Source of the DNA: Firmicutes bacterium UBA1426
Lineage (GTDB): Bacteria > Bacillota > Clostridia > Peptostreptococcales > Anaerovoracaceae
Direction: 5' to 3'
DNA length: 17,340 bases
Assembly (NCBI GenBank): GCA_002329675.1
Contig: DCUA01000166.1
Span: forward strand, 59,716-77,055
Below, piece by piece: positions 7,367 through 14,358 of the stretch. Made by a program: the position numbers and the translations under genes. Below the pieces are notes generated by a model, which was not told the DNA's origin, made no database searches, and saw nothing but the letters and a program-made list of their open reading frames with translations. The first letter of the stretch is position 1, and every line of letters starts with the position of its first letter.

Positions 7367-7753
7367 CTACAAAGGTAACCGGAATCCTTCCGGCAGCAGG
7401 TCTGTTATCTCATAAACCTTCAAATGATCTGCATCATCACCGGTAACGATCCGCAGATCATCGCCGAACTCAAACATAAACTGCCTGCAAATGCCGCAAG
7501 GCAACACAGCACCCTCTCCCGATACCACCGCAATGGTTTTGAACTTCTGTGAACCTTCTGAAACGGCTTTCACAAACGCTGTCCGCTCGGCGCAAATGGT
7601 GGCTCCAAGGGACGAGTTTTCTACATTGACACCTGTGAAAACTTCGCCTGTTTCGCTGAGCAGAGCAGCCCCCACCGTAAATTTAGAAAAGGGCGCATAG
7701 GCGTTCTTCAATGCTTTTTTTGCCATTAAGTAAAGATCTCTGTCACTTATCAC
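7367..7753 (-). CDS. cdd: Cytidine deaminase
   Basis: Deaminates cytidine and deoxycytidine to uridine and deoxyuridine in pyrimidine salvage; members of this size are small zinc homotetramers. The 128 residues match the family. The catalytic signature is intact: CAERTA with zinc ligand Cys54 and proton-shuttle Glu56, and PCGICRQ with zinc ligands Cys86 and Cys89. GVNVENSSLGATIC (41-54) is the substrate-pocket stretch. The start is GTG, and it overlaps the ybeY stop in a four-base GTGA, a classic sign of translational coupling. GGAG lies eight bases upstream inside ybeY. The next ATG, at codon 10, would cut into the conserved first helix, so GTG is preferred. Confidence 0.96.
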   Translation of the reverse strand: MISDRDLYLMAKKALKNAYAPFSKFTVGAALLSETGEVFTGVNVENSSLGATICAERTAFVKAVSEGSQKFKTIAVVSGEGAVLPCGICRQFMFEFGDDLRIVTGDDADHLKVYEITDLLPEGFRLPL

Positions 7754-8217
7754 GATTCCAACTCCTCTCTCTGTAAACCCAGTCGGTTCATAACGCCCTC
7801 TTCAAACTGCCGCATATCCTTTTTCTCTTGTTCTTCTCCATGATCGTAGCCAAGAAGATGCAGCATACTGTGAACGAAAAGATAAACCAACTCCCTTTCC
7901 GGGGAGTGTCCGAAATCATCGGCCTGGAGCAAGGCCTGCTCCGTGCAGATCACTACATCTCCAAGCAGCACTTGTCCAGTCCCTGGGATTTGTTCCGGGC
8001 CTTCATACTGAGGAAAGGATAGCACATCGGTAACTTGATCTATATTCCTGTAGAGCCCATTAAGCTCCTTGATTTCTCCGCTGCTGACGAAAGTTACGGA
8101 GACCGTTACCCTATCCGAGTCAAGACCCTGCATCTTAAGGCACAGCTCAGCAGCCTCATACATTTTTTCGAGAATCGAATCTCCCGGTTTTCTTTCATCA
8201 CTGAATACAATTTCCAT
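7750..8217 (-). CDS. ybeY: Endoribonuclease YbeY (rRNA maturation factor)
   Basis: A metal-dependent endoribonuclease involved in 16S rRNA 3'-end maturation and 70S quality control. The 155 residues fit. The zinc motif H-x3-H-x5-H is complete: His116, His120 and His126 in HSMLHLLGYDH. The conserved TDVLSFPQY segment (63-71) lies upstream of it. The preceding site AAAGGG sits 7-9 bases before the ATG. In Bacillus the order is phoH-yqfF-ybeY-dgkA-cdd; here yqfF and dgkA are both missing and ybeY directly abuts cdd. Confidence 0.96.
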   Translation of the reverse strand: MEIVFSDERKPGDSILEKMYEAAELCLKMQGLDSDRVTVSVTFVSSGEIKELNGLYRNIDQVTDVLSFPQYEGPEQIPGTGQVLLGDVVICTEQALLQADDFGHSPERELVYLFVHSMLHLLGYDHGEEQEKKDMRQFEEGVMNRLGLQREELES

Positions 8218-8249
8218 AATGACCCTTTCTACTATCGGCTACTCTTACC

Positions 8250-9263
8250 TTATTCCTGCTCCTGCTCTTGTTCCAGGTCCTGCTCTTCCTCTTCCTGATC
8301 CTTTAGTTCTGTTTTCTGATCATATGCGTTGATGATCCGCCTCACAAGGGGATGTCGTACTACATCAGAATCCTTTAAAAAGCAAAACTCGATACCCGTT
8401 ACACCGTCCAAAATACGATAAGCATCTATGAGACCTGATTTTTTACCCTTTGGCAGGTCGATCTGCGTTATGTCTCCCGTCACTACCGCTTTGGAACCGA
8501 ATCCCAGCCTGGTCAGAAACATCTTCATCTGCTCCCGGGTCGTGTTCTGTGCTTCATCCAGAATGATAAAGGAATTATCCAGAGTCCTTCCTCGCATATA
8601 GGCCAGCGGAACTACTTCGATAACCTCTCTTTCCTTAAGTCGCAGGGCACTTTCCCGTCCCAGAATATCATAAAGCGCATCGTAAAGAGGGCGCAGATAA
8701 GGGTCTACTTTTTCCTGAAGATCTCCCGGGAGAAAGCCAAGACGCTCTCCCGCTTCTACCGCAGGTCTTGCAAGAATGATCTTGGCAACATCTTTATTCT
8801 TCAGTGCGTTGATTGCCAGAGCAACAGCTATATAGGTCTTCCCTGTTCCCGCCGGCCCTATGCCAAATACAATATCATGGGCCTTGATACTTCTGGCGTA
8901 AGAGGTTTGTCCAATGGTTTTCGGTCTGACAGCCTTCCCTCTGTGGGTAAAGCAGATCACGTCTTTGTTGATGTTGCTCTCCCGATAGGAAAGTCCCTTT
9001 TCTCTCAGGCTGATTACGTAATTTACCTTCTGAGTATCAAGGATCTCTCCCGATCTGATGATGGCTGTAAGCTCATCAATTACTGCTTCAGCTTTTGCCG
9101 CCTCTTTTCCCCGCAATATAATTTCGTCTTGTCGCTGTACAATATCTACATCGTAATTATCCTGAATGATTTTCAAATTCACATCCAGGTTCCCAAAGAG
9201 TTGATCGCTGTCATCTTCGTCATCGATCTTTATCCGGATCTCCTCAATCTGCAAATTTTCCAA
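8250..9263 (-). CDS. phoH: PhoH family ATPase
   Basis: A PhoH/PhoL-type P-loop ATPase, the family usually encoded beside ybeY and linked to RNA metabolism; its exact biochemical role is unsettled. There are 337 residues. The Walker A motif GPAGTGKT is at 136-143 and the Walker B-like FIILDEAQN at 222-230, followed by GDITQIDLP around 263-271. A KH-like N-terminal segment precedes the ATPase. The start is TTG at 9263: AAGGA lies about 10 bases upstream and no ATG is available in frame near it. The C-terminal tail, after about residue 322, is a run of Gln and Glu ending EQEQEQE. It is encoded by a CTG-rich low-complexity stretch and is probably disordered. The gap to the yqfD stop is 26 bases. 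Confidence 0.95.
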   Translation of the reverse strand: MENLQIEEIRIKIDDEDDSDQLFGNLDVNLKIIQDNYDVDIVQRQDEIILRGKEAAKAEAVIDELTAIIRSGEILDTQKVNYVISLREKGLSYRESNINKDVICFTHRGKAVRPKTIGQTSYARSIKAHDIVFGIGPAGTGKTYIAVALAINALKNKDVAKIILARPAVEAGERLGFLPGDLQEKVDPYLRPLYDALYDILGRESALRLKEREVIEVVPLAYMRGRTLDNSFIILDEAQNTTREQMKMFLTRLGFGSKAVVTGDITQIDLPKGKKSGLIDAYRILDGVTGIEFCFLKDSDVVRHPLVRRIINAYDQKTELKDQEEEEQDLEQEQEQE

Positions 9264-9289
9264 GTGTTGCTTTTCCTTCCTACCCCATG

Positions 9290-10477
9290 TTAAGGGGTTT
9301 CTGCAATTTCAGGGGCTATAAATGATCTTTTTTCGCCGATCTGTTCCAGAGCCTCGATCATAGCTATAACCTTTATTATATTTTCTTCAGGCAAAAACTT
9401 CAAACTTTTATTTAATATTTGCACGGATTCCGGAAGATTGTTTTTAATAAACTCTCTGACCTGACGGTTTGCCTGCTCTTGAATTTCTTCCTGCCCTCTT
9501 TCCACCATAAAAAGTTCCAGCTCCGAAACCCGATTGATAGCGAATTCCACCGGAAACGGCCAAAGGAGGTCCAGAACTACCTTCTCCTCGTAGGCGGAGG
9601 TTTTATACGGAATGAACACATTCCCCGAATTCCACGTGCGGCTCCCCAGCGTCAGACGAATGCCGGGTATGCTTCTTCCTGTCCGCCTCTTTTCCAGATC
9701 ATAGATGTCCTGATAGCAGATAAATCGATGTATCGTTCTCGCATAAACTTCTCCGTCAGCATGTACATAGCGGTACAAAACGCTATCCGGATCCCGGCTG
9801 TAGGTTTTATCTTCAATTTGTAGTATACCCGAAATCAACACATCTCCAACATGAACAAAGCTATCTTTTTCAACTGCTACTTTCCCTTCCCTCGCAATTG
9901 TCTTCTCAATATAGCCTTCTTTCGCTGCTATGATGTTACAGGGTTGATTCTTGTCAACAGGAACTACAGGTTCTGTACCCTCCGCAACTGTCACTTCTGC
10001 CAGTCCGCCGTGAAAGGTGATGCCGATCCAACTTAATTGATCTAAGCTTCTGTACATCTCGATCTCCACGCGATCCAGGTCAACAGAACGTGAGCTGCCC
10101 ACATAGAGCCCTGCATCCTTCAGGCATTCCAGGATCTCTCTTTCCGTCAGTTTCTCATAGCCATATACCCGGATTTCTGAAACAAACAGGGTTTGCATGA
10201 AAATAATGATAAGGAAGACCAGGAAGCCCACTATCATGTACCGGTTGGATAGTACTCTCAGTACCAGAGGTTTTACGCCTTTTTCTTTCGTTATCGTGAA
10301 ACGATACTTACTTCCCACAAGACGACTGAACCTGGGAAAGTCACTCCCCCTCACATCTGCCGTGAACTCATAATGACTAAGTATCTTTATTCCTCGCAGT
10401 TCAATGCCCTCTTTAAGGCATTGGGAAAGAAGTCTATGAATATCGAATCCCTCAATGTAGACACTTTTGTAATGCAT
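9290..10477 (-). CDS. yqfD: Sporulation protein YqfD
   Basis: A membrane-anchored protein needed for sporulation in Bacillus, where it is expressed in the mother cell; its molecular function is not well defined. There are 395 residues. The N-terminal cytoplasmic part (1-78) is followed by one strong transmembrane helix at about 79-99 (YMIVGFLVFLIIIFMQTLFV). The remainder should lie outside and starts with a POTRA-like beta/alpha unit (VSEIRVYGYEKLTEREILE...). The family is often annotated by this pattern. GAGGGG lies eight bases before the ATG, overlapping the end of yqfC, and the genes are three bases apart, so YqfC and YqfD are coupled. Their presence suggests a spore former or a recent descendant. 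Confidence 0.93.
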   Translation of the reverse strand: MHYKSVYIEGFDIHRLLSQCLKEGIELRGIKILSHYEFTADVRGSDFPRFSRLVGSKYRFTITKEKGVKPLVLRVLSNRYMIVGFLVFLIIIFMQTLFVSEIRVYGYEKLTEREILECLKDAGLYVGSSRSVDLDRVEIEMYRSLDQLSWIGITFHGGLAEVTVAEGTEPVVPVDKNQPCNIIAAKEGYIEKTIAREGKVAVEKDSFVHVGDVLISGILQIEDKTYSRDPDSVLYRYVHADGEVYARTIHRFICYQDIYDLEKRRTGRSIPGIRLTLGSRTWNSGNVFIPYKTSAYEEKVVLDLLWPFPVEFAINRVSELELFMVERGQEEIQEQANRQVREFIKNNLPESVQILNKSLKFLPEENIIKVIAMIEALEQIGEKRSFIAPEIAETP

Positions 10478-10480
10478 GGC

Positions 10481-10732
10481 CTACCCCTCGTTGCCGTACA
10501 GTTCAATGGTTCGAATTTCACCGCTTACAATGATCCTCTCATCAGATAGATGTCGTATGGTCAGATTTGCCCCGGAAAGAGAAATATAGCCGGATCCACA
10601 TCCGGCAACGATGTTGGTTTCGGTAACGATAAGGAGTTTTTTCACGTGATCCAGCACACCAGTCCTCCCTCCCACCAGCACACGGGGGAGATTTACACTG
10701 AAATCATAAATAAGTTCATCCATGACAAACAT
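10481..10732 (-). CDS. yqfC: Sporulation protein YqfC
   Basis: A small conserved protein (83 residues) of the YabP/YqfC family that accompanies YqfD; it is implicated in sporulation, with unknown biochemistry. Visible features are the beta-rich core with KKLLIVTETNIVAG and LSGANLTIRHLSDERIIVSG, typical of the family. The ATG at 10732 has GGAGG seven bases upstream; the internal Met4 would be too far from it, so the first start is chosen. The gene begins right after the yqeY terminator. I found no convincing sigma-A promoter in the space between, so it may use a sporulation sigma factor or readthrough. Confidence 0.92.
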   Translation of the reverse strand: MFVMDELIYDFSVNLPRVLVGGRTGVLDHVKKLLIVTETNIVAGCGSGYISLSGANLTIRHLSDERIIVSGEIRTIELYGNEG

Positions 10733-10769
10733 AGCCAGCCCTCCAGTCTGTATAGATTATGATTTCAGT

Positions 10770-10802
10770 AAAAAAAAAATAACCCGGGGGTACCGGGTTA
10801 TT
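10770..10802 (-). terminator. Intrinsic terminator of rpsU-yqeY
   Basis: A perfect 10-bp stem (AATAACCCGG at 10778-10787 with CCGGGTTATT at 10793-10802) around GGGTA is followed on the minus strand by a run of about ten U residues (the A-run at 10770-10779). It is 25 bases beyond the yqeY stop, a textbook intrinsic terminator. Confidence 0.95.
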
Positions 10803-10827
10803 CATTAAGCTTATGTTTTGTTCCCAA

Positions 10828-11274
10828 CTACTGCAACAGATCCTCGACGACTTTTTTAACAAGGCCGCCATCCGCTTTGCCTTTCACCTTCGGCATGACC
10901 GCACCCATGAGTTTTCCCATGTTTTGCCTGCCGCCATCAACCCCAAGGTCTTTGGCTGTCTGCTTCACGATTTCGGCAATTTCTGCTTCTGTCAGCTGCT
11001 TGGGCAGATATTCCATTAATATCTCGATCTCTTTGTTATAGGCTTCAAATAAGTCCGTTCGTCCTGCTTTCTCAAAATCAGAGAGGGCATCTTTTCTCAT
11101 CTTTACCTGTTTGCTCAGAATGTCTGTAACACCCTGTTCATCCAGTTCTTCTCTATGGTCTACCTCATACTGCTTAATAGCAGCTCTTGCGAGGCTGACC
11201 GTGTTTTTTCTTATTTCATCTTTGGCCTTCATGGCCTCTTTGTAGTCGTTTGCCAGTCTGTCTTTTAAGGACAT
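10828..11274 (-). CDS. yqeY: GatB/YqeY domain protein
   Basis: A 148-residue YqeY protein, related to the C-terminal tail of the tRNA amidotransferase subunit GatB; presumed to bind tRNA or other RNA, with function unproven. The sequence shows the expected DYKEAMKAKD (10-19) and VSLARAAIKQYEVD (26-39) helices and the C-terminal GKLMGAVMPKVKGKADG region. A longer reading from a GTG at 11283 adds three residues, but GAGGTG lies about six bases before the ATG at 11274, so that start is used. It forms a bicistron with rpsU, 25 bases apart, and ends in a strong terminator. Confidence 0.95.
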   Translation of the reverse strand: MSLKDRLANDYKEAMKAKDEIRKNTVSLARAAIKQYEVDHREELDEQGVTDILSKQVKMRKDALSDFEKAGRTDLFEAYNKEIEILMEYLPKQLTEAEIAEIVKQTAKDLGVDGGRQNMGKLMGAVMPKVKGKADGGLVKKVVEDLLQ

Positions 11275-11299
11275 GAGCAACACCTCTTTACAACTTTTC

Positions 11300-11482
11300 T
11301 TAGTACTTCTTGTTCGCTTTTTTACGAGCGGCTTCTGACTTTTTCTTTCTCTTGACGCTGGGCTTCTCGTAATGCTCTCTCTTTCTGAGCTCAGACATTA
11401 CGCCGTCTCTAGCGCAAGAACGCTTGAATCTCTTCAATGCGCTTTCCAGGTTTTCACCTTCTCTTACAACAACCTGTGCCAT
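11300..11482 (-). CDS. rpsU: 30S ribosomal protein bS21
   Basis: A small basic 60-residue protein of the 30S subunit, involved in translation initiation near the anti-Shine-Dalgarno sequence. The sequence is full length: [16 protein letters not shown] is the conserved N-terminal helix, [12 protein letters not shown] is the family core, and the C-terminus is Lys/Arg-rich. An unusual run of purines (GGAGGGAGGG) lies about 11 bases upstream of the ATG. The leader is about 105 bases long and folded, with a strong promoter upstream, which suggests regulated expression. Confidence 0.97.
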   Translation of the reverse strand: MAQVVVREGENLESALKRFKRSCARDGVMSELRKREHYEKPSVKRKKKSEAARKKANKKY

Positions 11483-11527
11483 TAATCCATTTTCCCTCCC
11501 TCCGTATTTAGGACTTCAGATGCACTG

Positions 11528-11565
11528 TTACTCCGGCAAAGGTTTCACTTTGCTCTATGGAGTAA
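11528..11565 (-). promoter_or_regulatory. Structured stem-loop in the rpsU leader
   Basis: In the predicted rpsU 5' leader, a 7-bp outer stem (TTACTCC with GGAGTAA, at 11559-11565 and 11528-11534) encloses an internal loop of 5 versus 1 bases. A perfect 6-bp inner stem GCAAAG/CTTTGC follows, closed by a six-base loop TGAAAC. No U-run follows, so it is not a terminator. It does not match any riboswitch class I recognise. It could be a protein-binding site for feedback control by bS21; that is inference. Confidence 0.5.
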
Positions 11566-11593
11566 ATGGAACGGTCTCACCTATAACGAGCCT

Positions 11594-11622
11594 ATTATAC
11601 ACATTACCATATAAATAATCAA
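11594..11622 (-). promoter_or_regulatory. Sigma-A promoter for rpsU-yqeY
   Basis: A -35 box TTGATT (11617-11622) and a consensus -10 box TATAAT (11594-11599) are separated by exactly 17 bases. Transcription should start near 11587, giving a leader of about 105 bases to the rpsU ATG. Confidence 0.8.
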
Positions 11623-11652
11623 GATTAATTTAGTACGAACCTAAATCAAAAA

Positions 11653-11994
11653 TCAGCCCGGTGGCCATTGCATCTTTCTTTTCCCCAAGAGGTGAAAATG
11701 GAGATGTTTAACAGTTTGCATACCGTCTTCACCGCAGTTGCATACCAGGCGGTAACCGTTTTCCAGCCCCAGTTCAGCAGCAATGTCCTTGACCTTTGCC
11801 ATTAGCCATCCCATAACCTCCATATGATCAAAAGTCACCTCGTACAGCGAAGGTATGTGTTCCTTGGGGACGATGAGCACATGGACCGGGGCCTGGGGCT
11901 CCAAATCATGAAATGCAATAATCACATCATCCTCATAAGCAATGTTGCCCGGGATTTCCTTGTTTACGATTTTACAGAAAATACAGTTGTCCAT
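11653..11994 (-). CDS. HIT family protein (histidine triad nucleotide-binding)
   Basis: A 113-residue Hint-type protein that probably hydrolyses AMP-linked substrates such as adenosine phosphoramidates. The triad motif HLHFHLL (His97, His99, His101) is complete, and the N-terminal MDNCIFCKIV has the CxxC seen in many zinc-binding Hint proteins. VHVLIVPKEHIPSL (37-50) is the usual core strand-helix. A longer reading starts upstream at 12030, but AGGAG lies seven bases before the ATG at 11994 and the family begins at this Met, so 11994 is used. A promoter lies just upstream, overlapping the mtaB end. No terminator separates it from the rpsU promoter region. Confidence 0.95.
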   Translation of the reverse strand: MDNCIFCKIVNKEIPGNIAYEDDVIIAFHDLEPQAPVHVLIVPKEHIPSLYEVTFDHMEVMGWLMAKVKDIAAELGLENGYRLVCNCGEDGMQTVKHLHFHLLGKRKMQWPPG

Positions 11995-12050
11995 TTCTTC
12001 ACTCCTACCCTGTTTGTCTGACCGGATCAATGATTTTAGTGTATTAGAAT

Positions 12051-12079
12051 ATTATACCATAAGGGACTAAAATCTACAA
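12051..12079 (-). promoter_or_regulatory. Extended -10 promoter for the HIT gene
   Basis: A consensus TATAAT (12051-12056) is preceded by TGG, giving an extended -10 element, with TTGTAG (12074-12079) as a weak -35 box 17 bases away. The -35 box overlaps the mtaB stop codon. It should start transcription about 50 bases upstream of the HIT ATG. Confidence 0.65.
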
Positions 12080-13441
12080 ATACCCTTTTACTCCATCCTG
12101 ATAAACTTCGGTGAATGTCACATCCCGTAAAGTATTCAGGAGCTCTTGCCCCTGCCTTTCATCCGCTACGGGGCAATAGACTTTAATGTAATTGTCGGAA
12201 AAGCCGCTGATCATGCCCAGCTCGTGATCATACTCTTCAAATAGTACTCTTCTGGAAGTGCCAAGAGTACCCTTCAGGAAACGTTGTGCGGAGACTTCTG
12301 ATTCGTAAATCAACTCAGTACTCCTAGCCTTTTTCGTCTGAGGATCCACCTGTTCTTTCAGATCCGCAGCCTTTGTTCCCTGTCTTCTGGAATAAGGAAA
12401 TACATGTGACTTCAGAAAACCCACACGATGAACCATATCGATGCTATCCCGGAAGTCCTCGGTGCTCTCACCCGGAAATCCGACAATCAAATCCGTGGTA
12501 AGTCCGAAATGAGGGTCAGCCTCGCGCAGGACCCTCACGATCTCCAGATATTCTGTCCTGTTGTAATGCCGATTCATCGCCTTCAGGATCCTATCGCTTC
12601 CGCTTTGGAGAGAAAGGTGCAAATGATGGCAAAGTTTATCGTATTTAAGGAGTCTTTTAGCAAGTAAAGGATCTATAACTGTTGGCTCCAGGGAGCTCAA
12701 ACGAATTCGGAAATCACCGGGCAGATCATTGATCAACTTTACAATAATCTCTATTCCGTAAATGTCCTTCAGATTTTCTTCATATTCCTTATCGATGCTG
12801 AAATCCTTATCCCTGCCGTACAATGCAGTATTAATACCGGTGAGCACAAGCTCCTTAAATCCCTTTTTAATAAGGTTCTTCGCTTCGTTTACTGCATCCT
12901 GACAGGCTCTGCTCCTGATCGGCCCTCTTGCATAGGGAATGATGCAGTAGGAACAGAACTGATTGCAGCCATCCTGTATCTTAATATAGGCTCTGGTCCG
13001 GGATTCCATTGAGGTAATAATACCGTTCTCCTCATATTCGACCAACTCTTCTCTGGGGAGAATATGGACAGAAGCTCCATCTGCACTCTCCATCTGCTTC
13101 TTTTGGATCAACTCGTCAATGTATTCCGGCAGGGCCTTTTTCTCATTGTTACCGACAACCAGGTCTACCCCGACGATCGCAGCAGCCTCCTCAGGATTTA
13201 CCTGAGCATAACAGCCGATGACTGCGACAATGCTCTCCGGGTTTTGCTTCTTCATTCTGCGGATATACTGACGGGATTTTCGGTCAGCCAGACCGGTAAC
13301 CGTGCAGGTGTTTACAACGTAGATATCTGCTTCCCCCTGCTCCTCTGCCATCTCATAGCCCCGCTTCAGGAAGCTCTCCTTCAACGCTTGTGTTTCGTAT
13401 TGGTTTACTTTACATCCGAGTGTATAAAATGCTATTTTCAT
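12074..13441 (-). CDS. mtaB: tRNA (t6A37)-C2 methylthiotransferase MtaB
   Basis: A radical SAM enzyme that adds a methylthio group to t6A37 in tRNAs to form ms2t6A. At 455 residues it fits MtaB better than MiaB or RimO; the LGCKVNQYETQ start is typical of MtaB (YqeV). The N-terminal domain holds the second cluster ligands Cys10, Cys46 and Cys77. The radical SAM motif CNQFCSYC gives Cys159, Cys163 and Cys166. The C-terminal TRAM-like domain covers about the last 60 residues. The upstream Shine-Dalgarno is weak (GAGAAA). A TATAAT box at 13470-13475 lies upstream but has no good -35 partner, so a separate promoter is uncertain. The usual rsmE-mtaB linkage is interrupted here by an inverted-repeat element. 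Confidence 0.95.
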   Translation of the reverse strand: MKIAFYTLGCKVNQYETQALKESFLKRGYEMAEEQGEADIYVVNTCTVTGLADRKSRQYIRRMKKQNPESIVAVIGCYAQVNPEEAAAIVGVDLVVGNNEKKALPEYIDELIQKKQMESADGASVHILPREELVEYEENGIITSMESRTRAYIKIQDGCNQFCSYCIIPYARGPIRSRACQDAVNEAKNLIKKGFKELVLTGINTALYGRDKDFSIDKEYEENLKDIYGIEIIVKLINDLPGDFRIRLSSLEPTVIDPLLAKRLLKYDKLCHHLHLSLQSGSDRILKAMNRHYNRTEYLEIVRVLREADPHFGLTTDLIVGFPGESTEDFRDSIDMVHRVGFLKSHVFPYSRRQGTKAADLKEQVDPQTKKARSTELIYESEVSAQRFLKGTLGTSRRVLFEEYDHELGMISGFSDNYIKVYCPVADERQGQELLNTLRDVTFTEVYQDGVKGYL

Positions 13442-13481
13442 TTTTGTATTTCTCGCAATTCAATAAGGGATTATATTTTAT

Positions 13482-13600
13482 ATCCGTTTGCCGGGTACAT
13501 TCCCGTAGAAACTGTGAACATCTTGAGGCATTTATGCGCTAACTGATGAAGCGCATCAAAATGCCGTCGGTTTCCGAGGGGATGTACCCGGCGGACGGAT
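13482..13600. repeat. Long imperfect inverted repeat between rsmE and mtaB
   Basis: A 119-base intergenic element: outer arms 13482-13512 and 13570-13600 match at 25 of 31 positions, with a perfect central GCCGGGTACAT/ATGTACCCGGC block. Nested inside are arms 13527-13540 and 13550-13565, which pair perfectly apart from a two-base bulge and enclose a nine-base loop. The heptamer TTATATT flanks the region on both sides (13471-13477, 13601-13607), though AT-richness makes this weak as a target duplication. The element ends 10 bases before the rsmE stop codon is reached from the left. No U-run follows it on the minus strand beyond scattered AT-rich bases, so it is not a clear intrinsic terminator. 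Confidence 0.7.
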
Positions 13601-13610
13601 TTATATTATA

Positions 13611-14348
13611 CTACATCTCGAGTTCGTACATGATCATGGCCAGAGCCGCCGGCCCTGCAGTCTCCGTTCGAAGGATAGTTTTTCCAAGAGATACGGATCT
13701 GCCCTTTAAGGCAGTGACCTCATTGGCCTCCTCATCAGAAAAACCTCCTTCCGGGCCGATGATCAGTGCTATGTGTCTAACCGGCTCCGCCAAACCTCTC
13801 AGCGCATCTTTTATGGTCGATTCGTTCTCATTTTCGTAGGGAAACAGAACCAGATCGTATTCCGCCAATCGATCCAGCATCTGGGAAAAGCTCACGCTCC
13901 TCTCTATTTCCGGGACAATGCCTCTCTTGCATTGCTTCACGGCTTCAGCTGAAATCTTGTTCCAGCGATCCAGTTTCTTTTCAAATCCCTGCTTTTCCGT
14001 TACTACGGTTCGTTTCGTGAATACGGGAACAATAGAATATACGCCGAGTTCCACTGCCTTCTGAATTATAGTCTCCATCTTGCCGTGTTTCGGTACACCC
14101 TGAAACAATGTGACCTTTATCTCAGGCTCCCGGGAAAATCTCTGCTTATCCAGGATCCTTACAGTAACCATTTCATGGTCTGCTGACAGGATCTCCGTCT
14201 CGTATTCGAATTCACTTGCGTCGGAGACTTCCAGTTTATCTCCGACACAAAGCCTCAGCACCTTGCAAATGTGCTTTATGTCTTCTTTGTCCGTTATTTC
14301 AATATGATCAGCCTTAACGGATCCTTGATTCACAAAAAACCGGCTCAT
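13611..14348 (-). CDS. rsmE: 16S rRNA (uracil-1498-N3)-methyltransferase RsmE
   Basis: Methylates N3 of U1498 of 16S rRNA in the assembled 30S subunit, using SAM. The 245 residues fit. An N-terminal PUA-like domain covers about 1-70. The SPOUT domain follows, with IIGPEGGFSDEE (196-207) and LGKTILRTETA (221-231) forming the deep trefoil knot that binds SAM. The PKHGKMETIIQKAVELGV segment (86-103) is also characteristic. AAGGAG lies six bases before the ATG and overlaps the prmA stop; the intergenic gap is 10 bases, so translation is coupled to prmA. Confidence 0.96.
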   Translation of the reverse strand: MSRFFVNQGSVKADHIEITDKEDIKHICKVLRLCVGDKLEVSDASEFEYETEILSADHEMVTVRILDKQRFSREPEIKVTLFQGVPKHGKMETIIQKAVELGVYSIVPVFTKRTVVTEKQGFEKKLDRWNKISAEAVKQCKRGIVPEIERSVSFSQMLDRLAEYDLVLFPYENENESTIKDALRGLAEPVRHIALIIGPEGGFSDEEANEVTALKGRSVSLGKTILRTETAGPAALAMIMYELEM

Positions 14349-14358
14349 GATTTCTCCT

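Noticed and set aside
10733..10769. CATAATCTA as a sigma-K type -10 box for yqfC
   Set aside because: The -10 string fits loosely but no matching -35 element is present at the proper spacing in the terminator T-run.
13064..13546. 160-codon plus-strand open frame opposite mtaB
   Set aside because: It mirrors the conserved radical SAM gene and reads as low-complexity hydrophobic sequence with no family signature.
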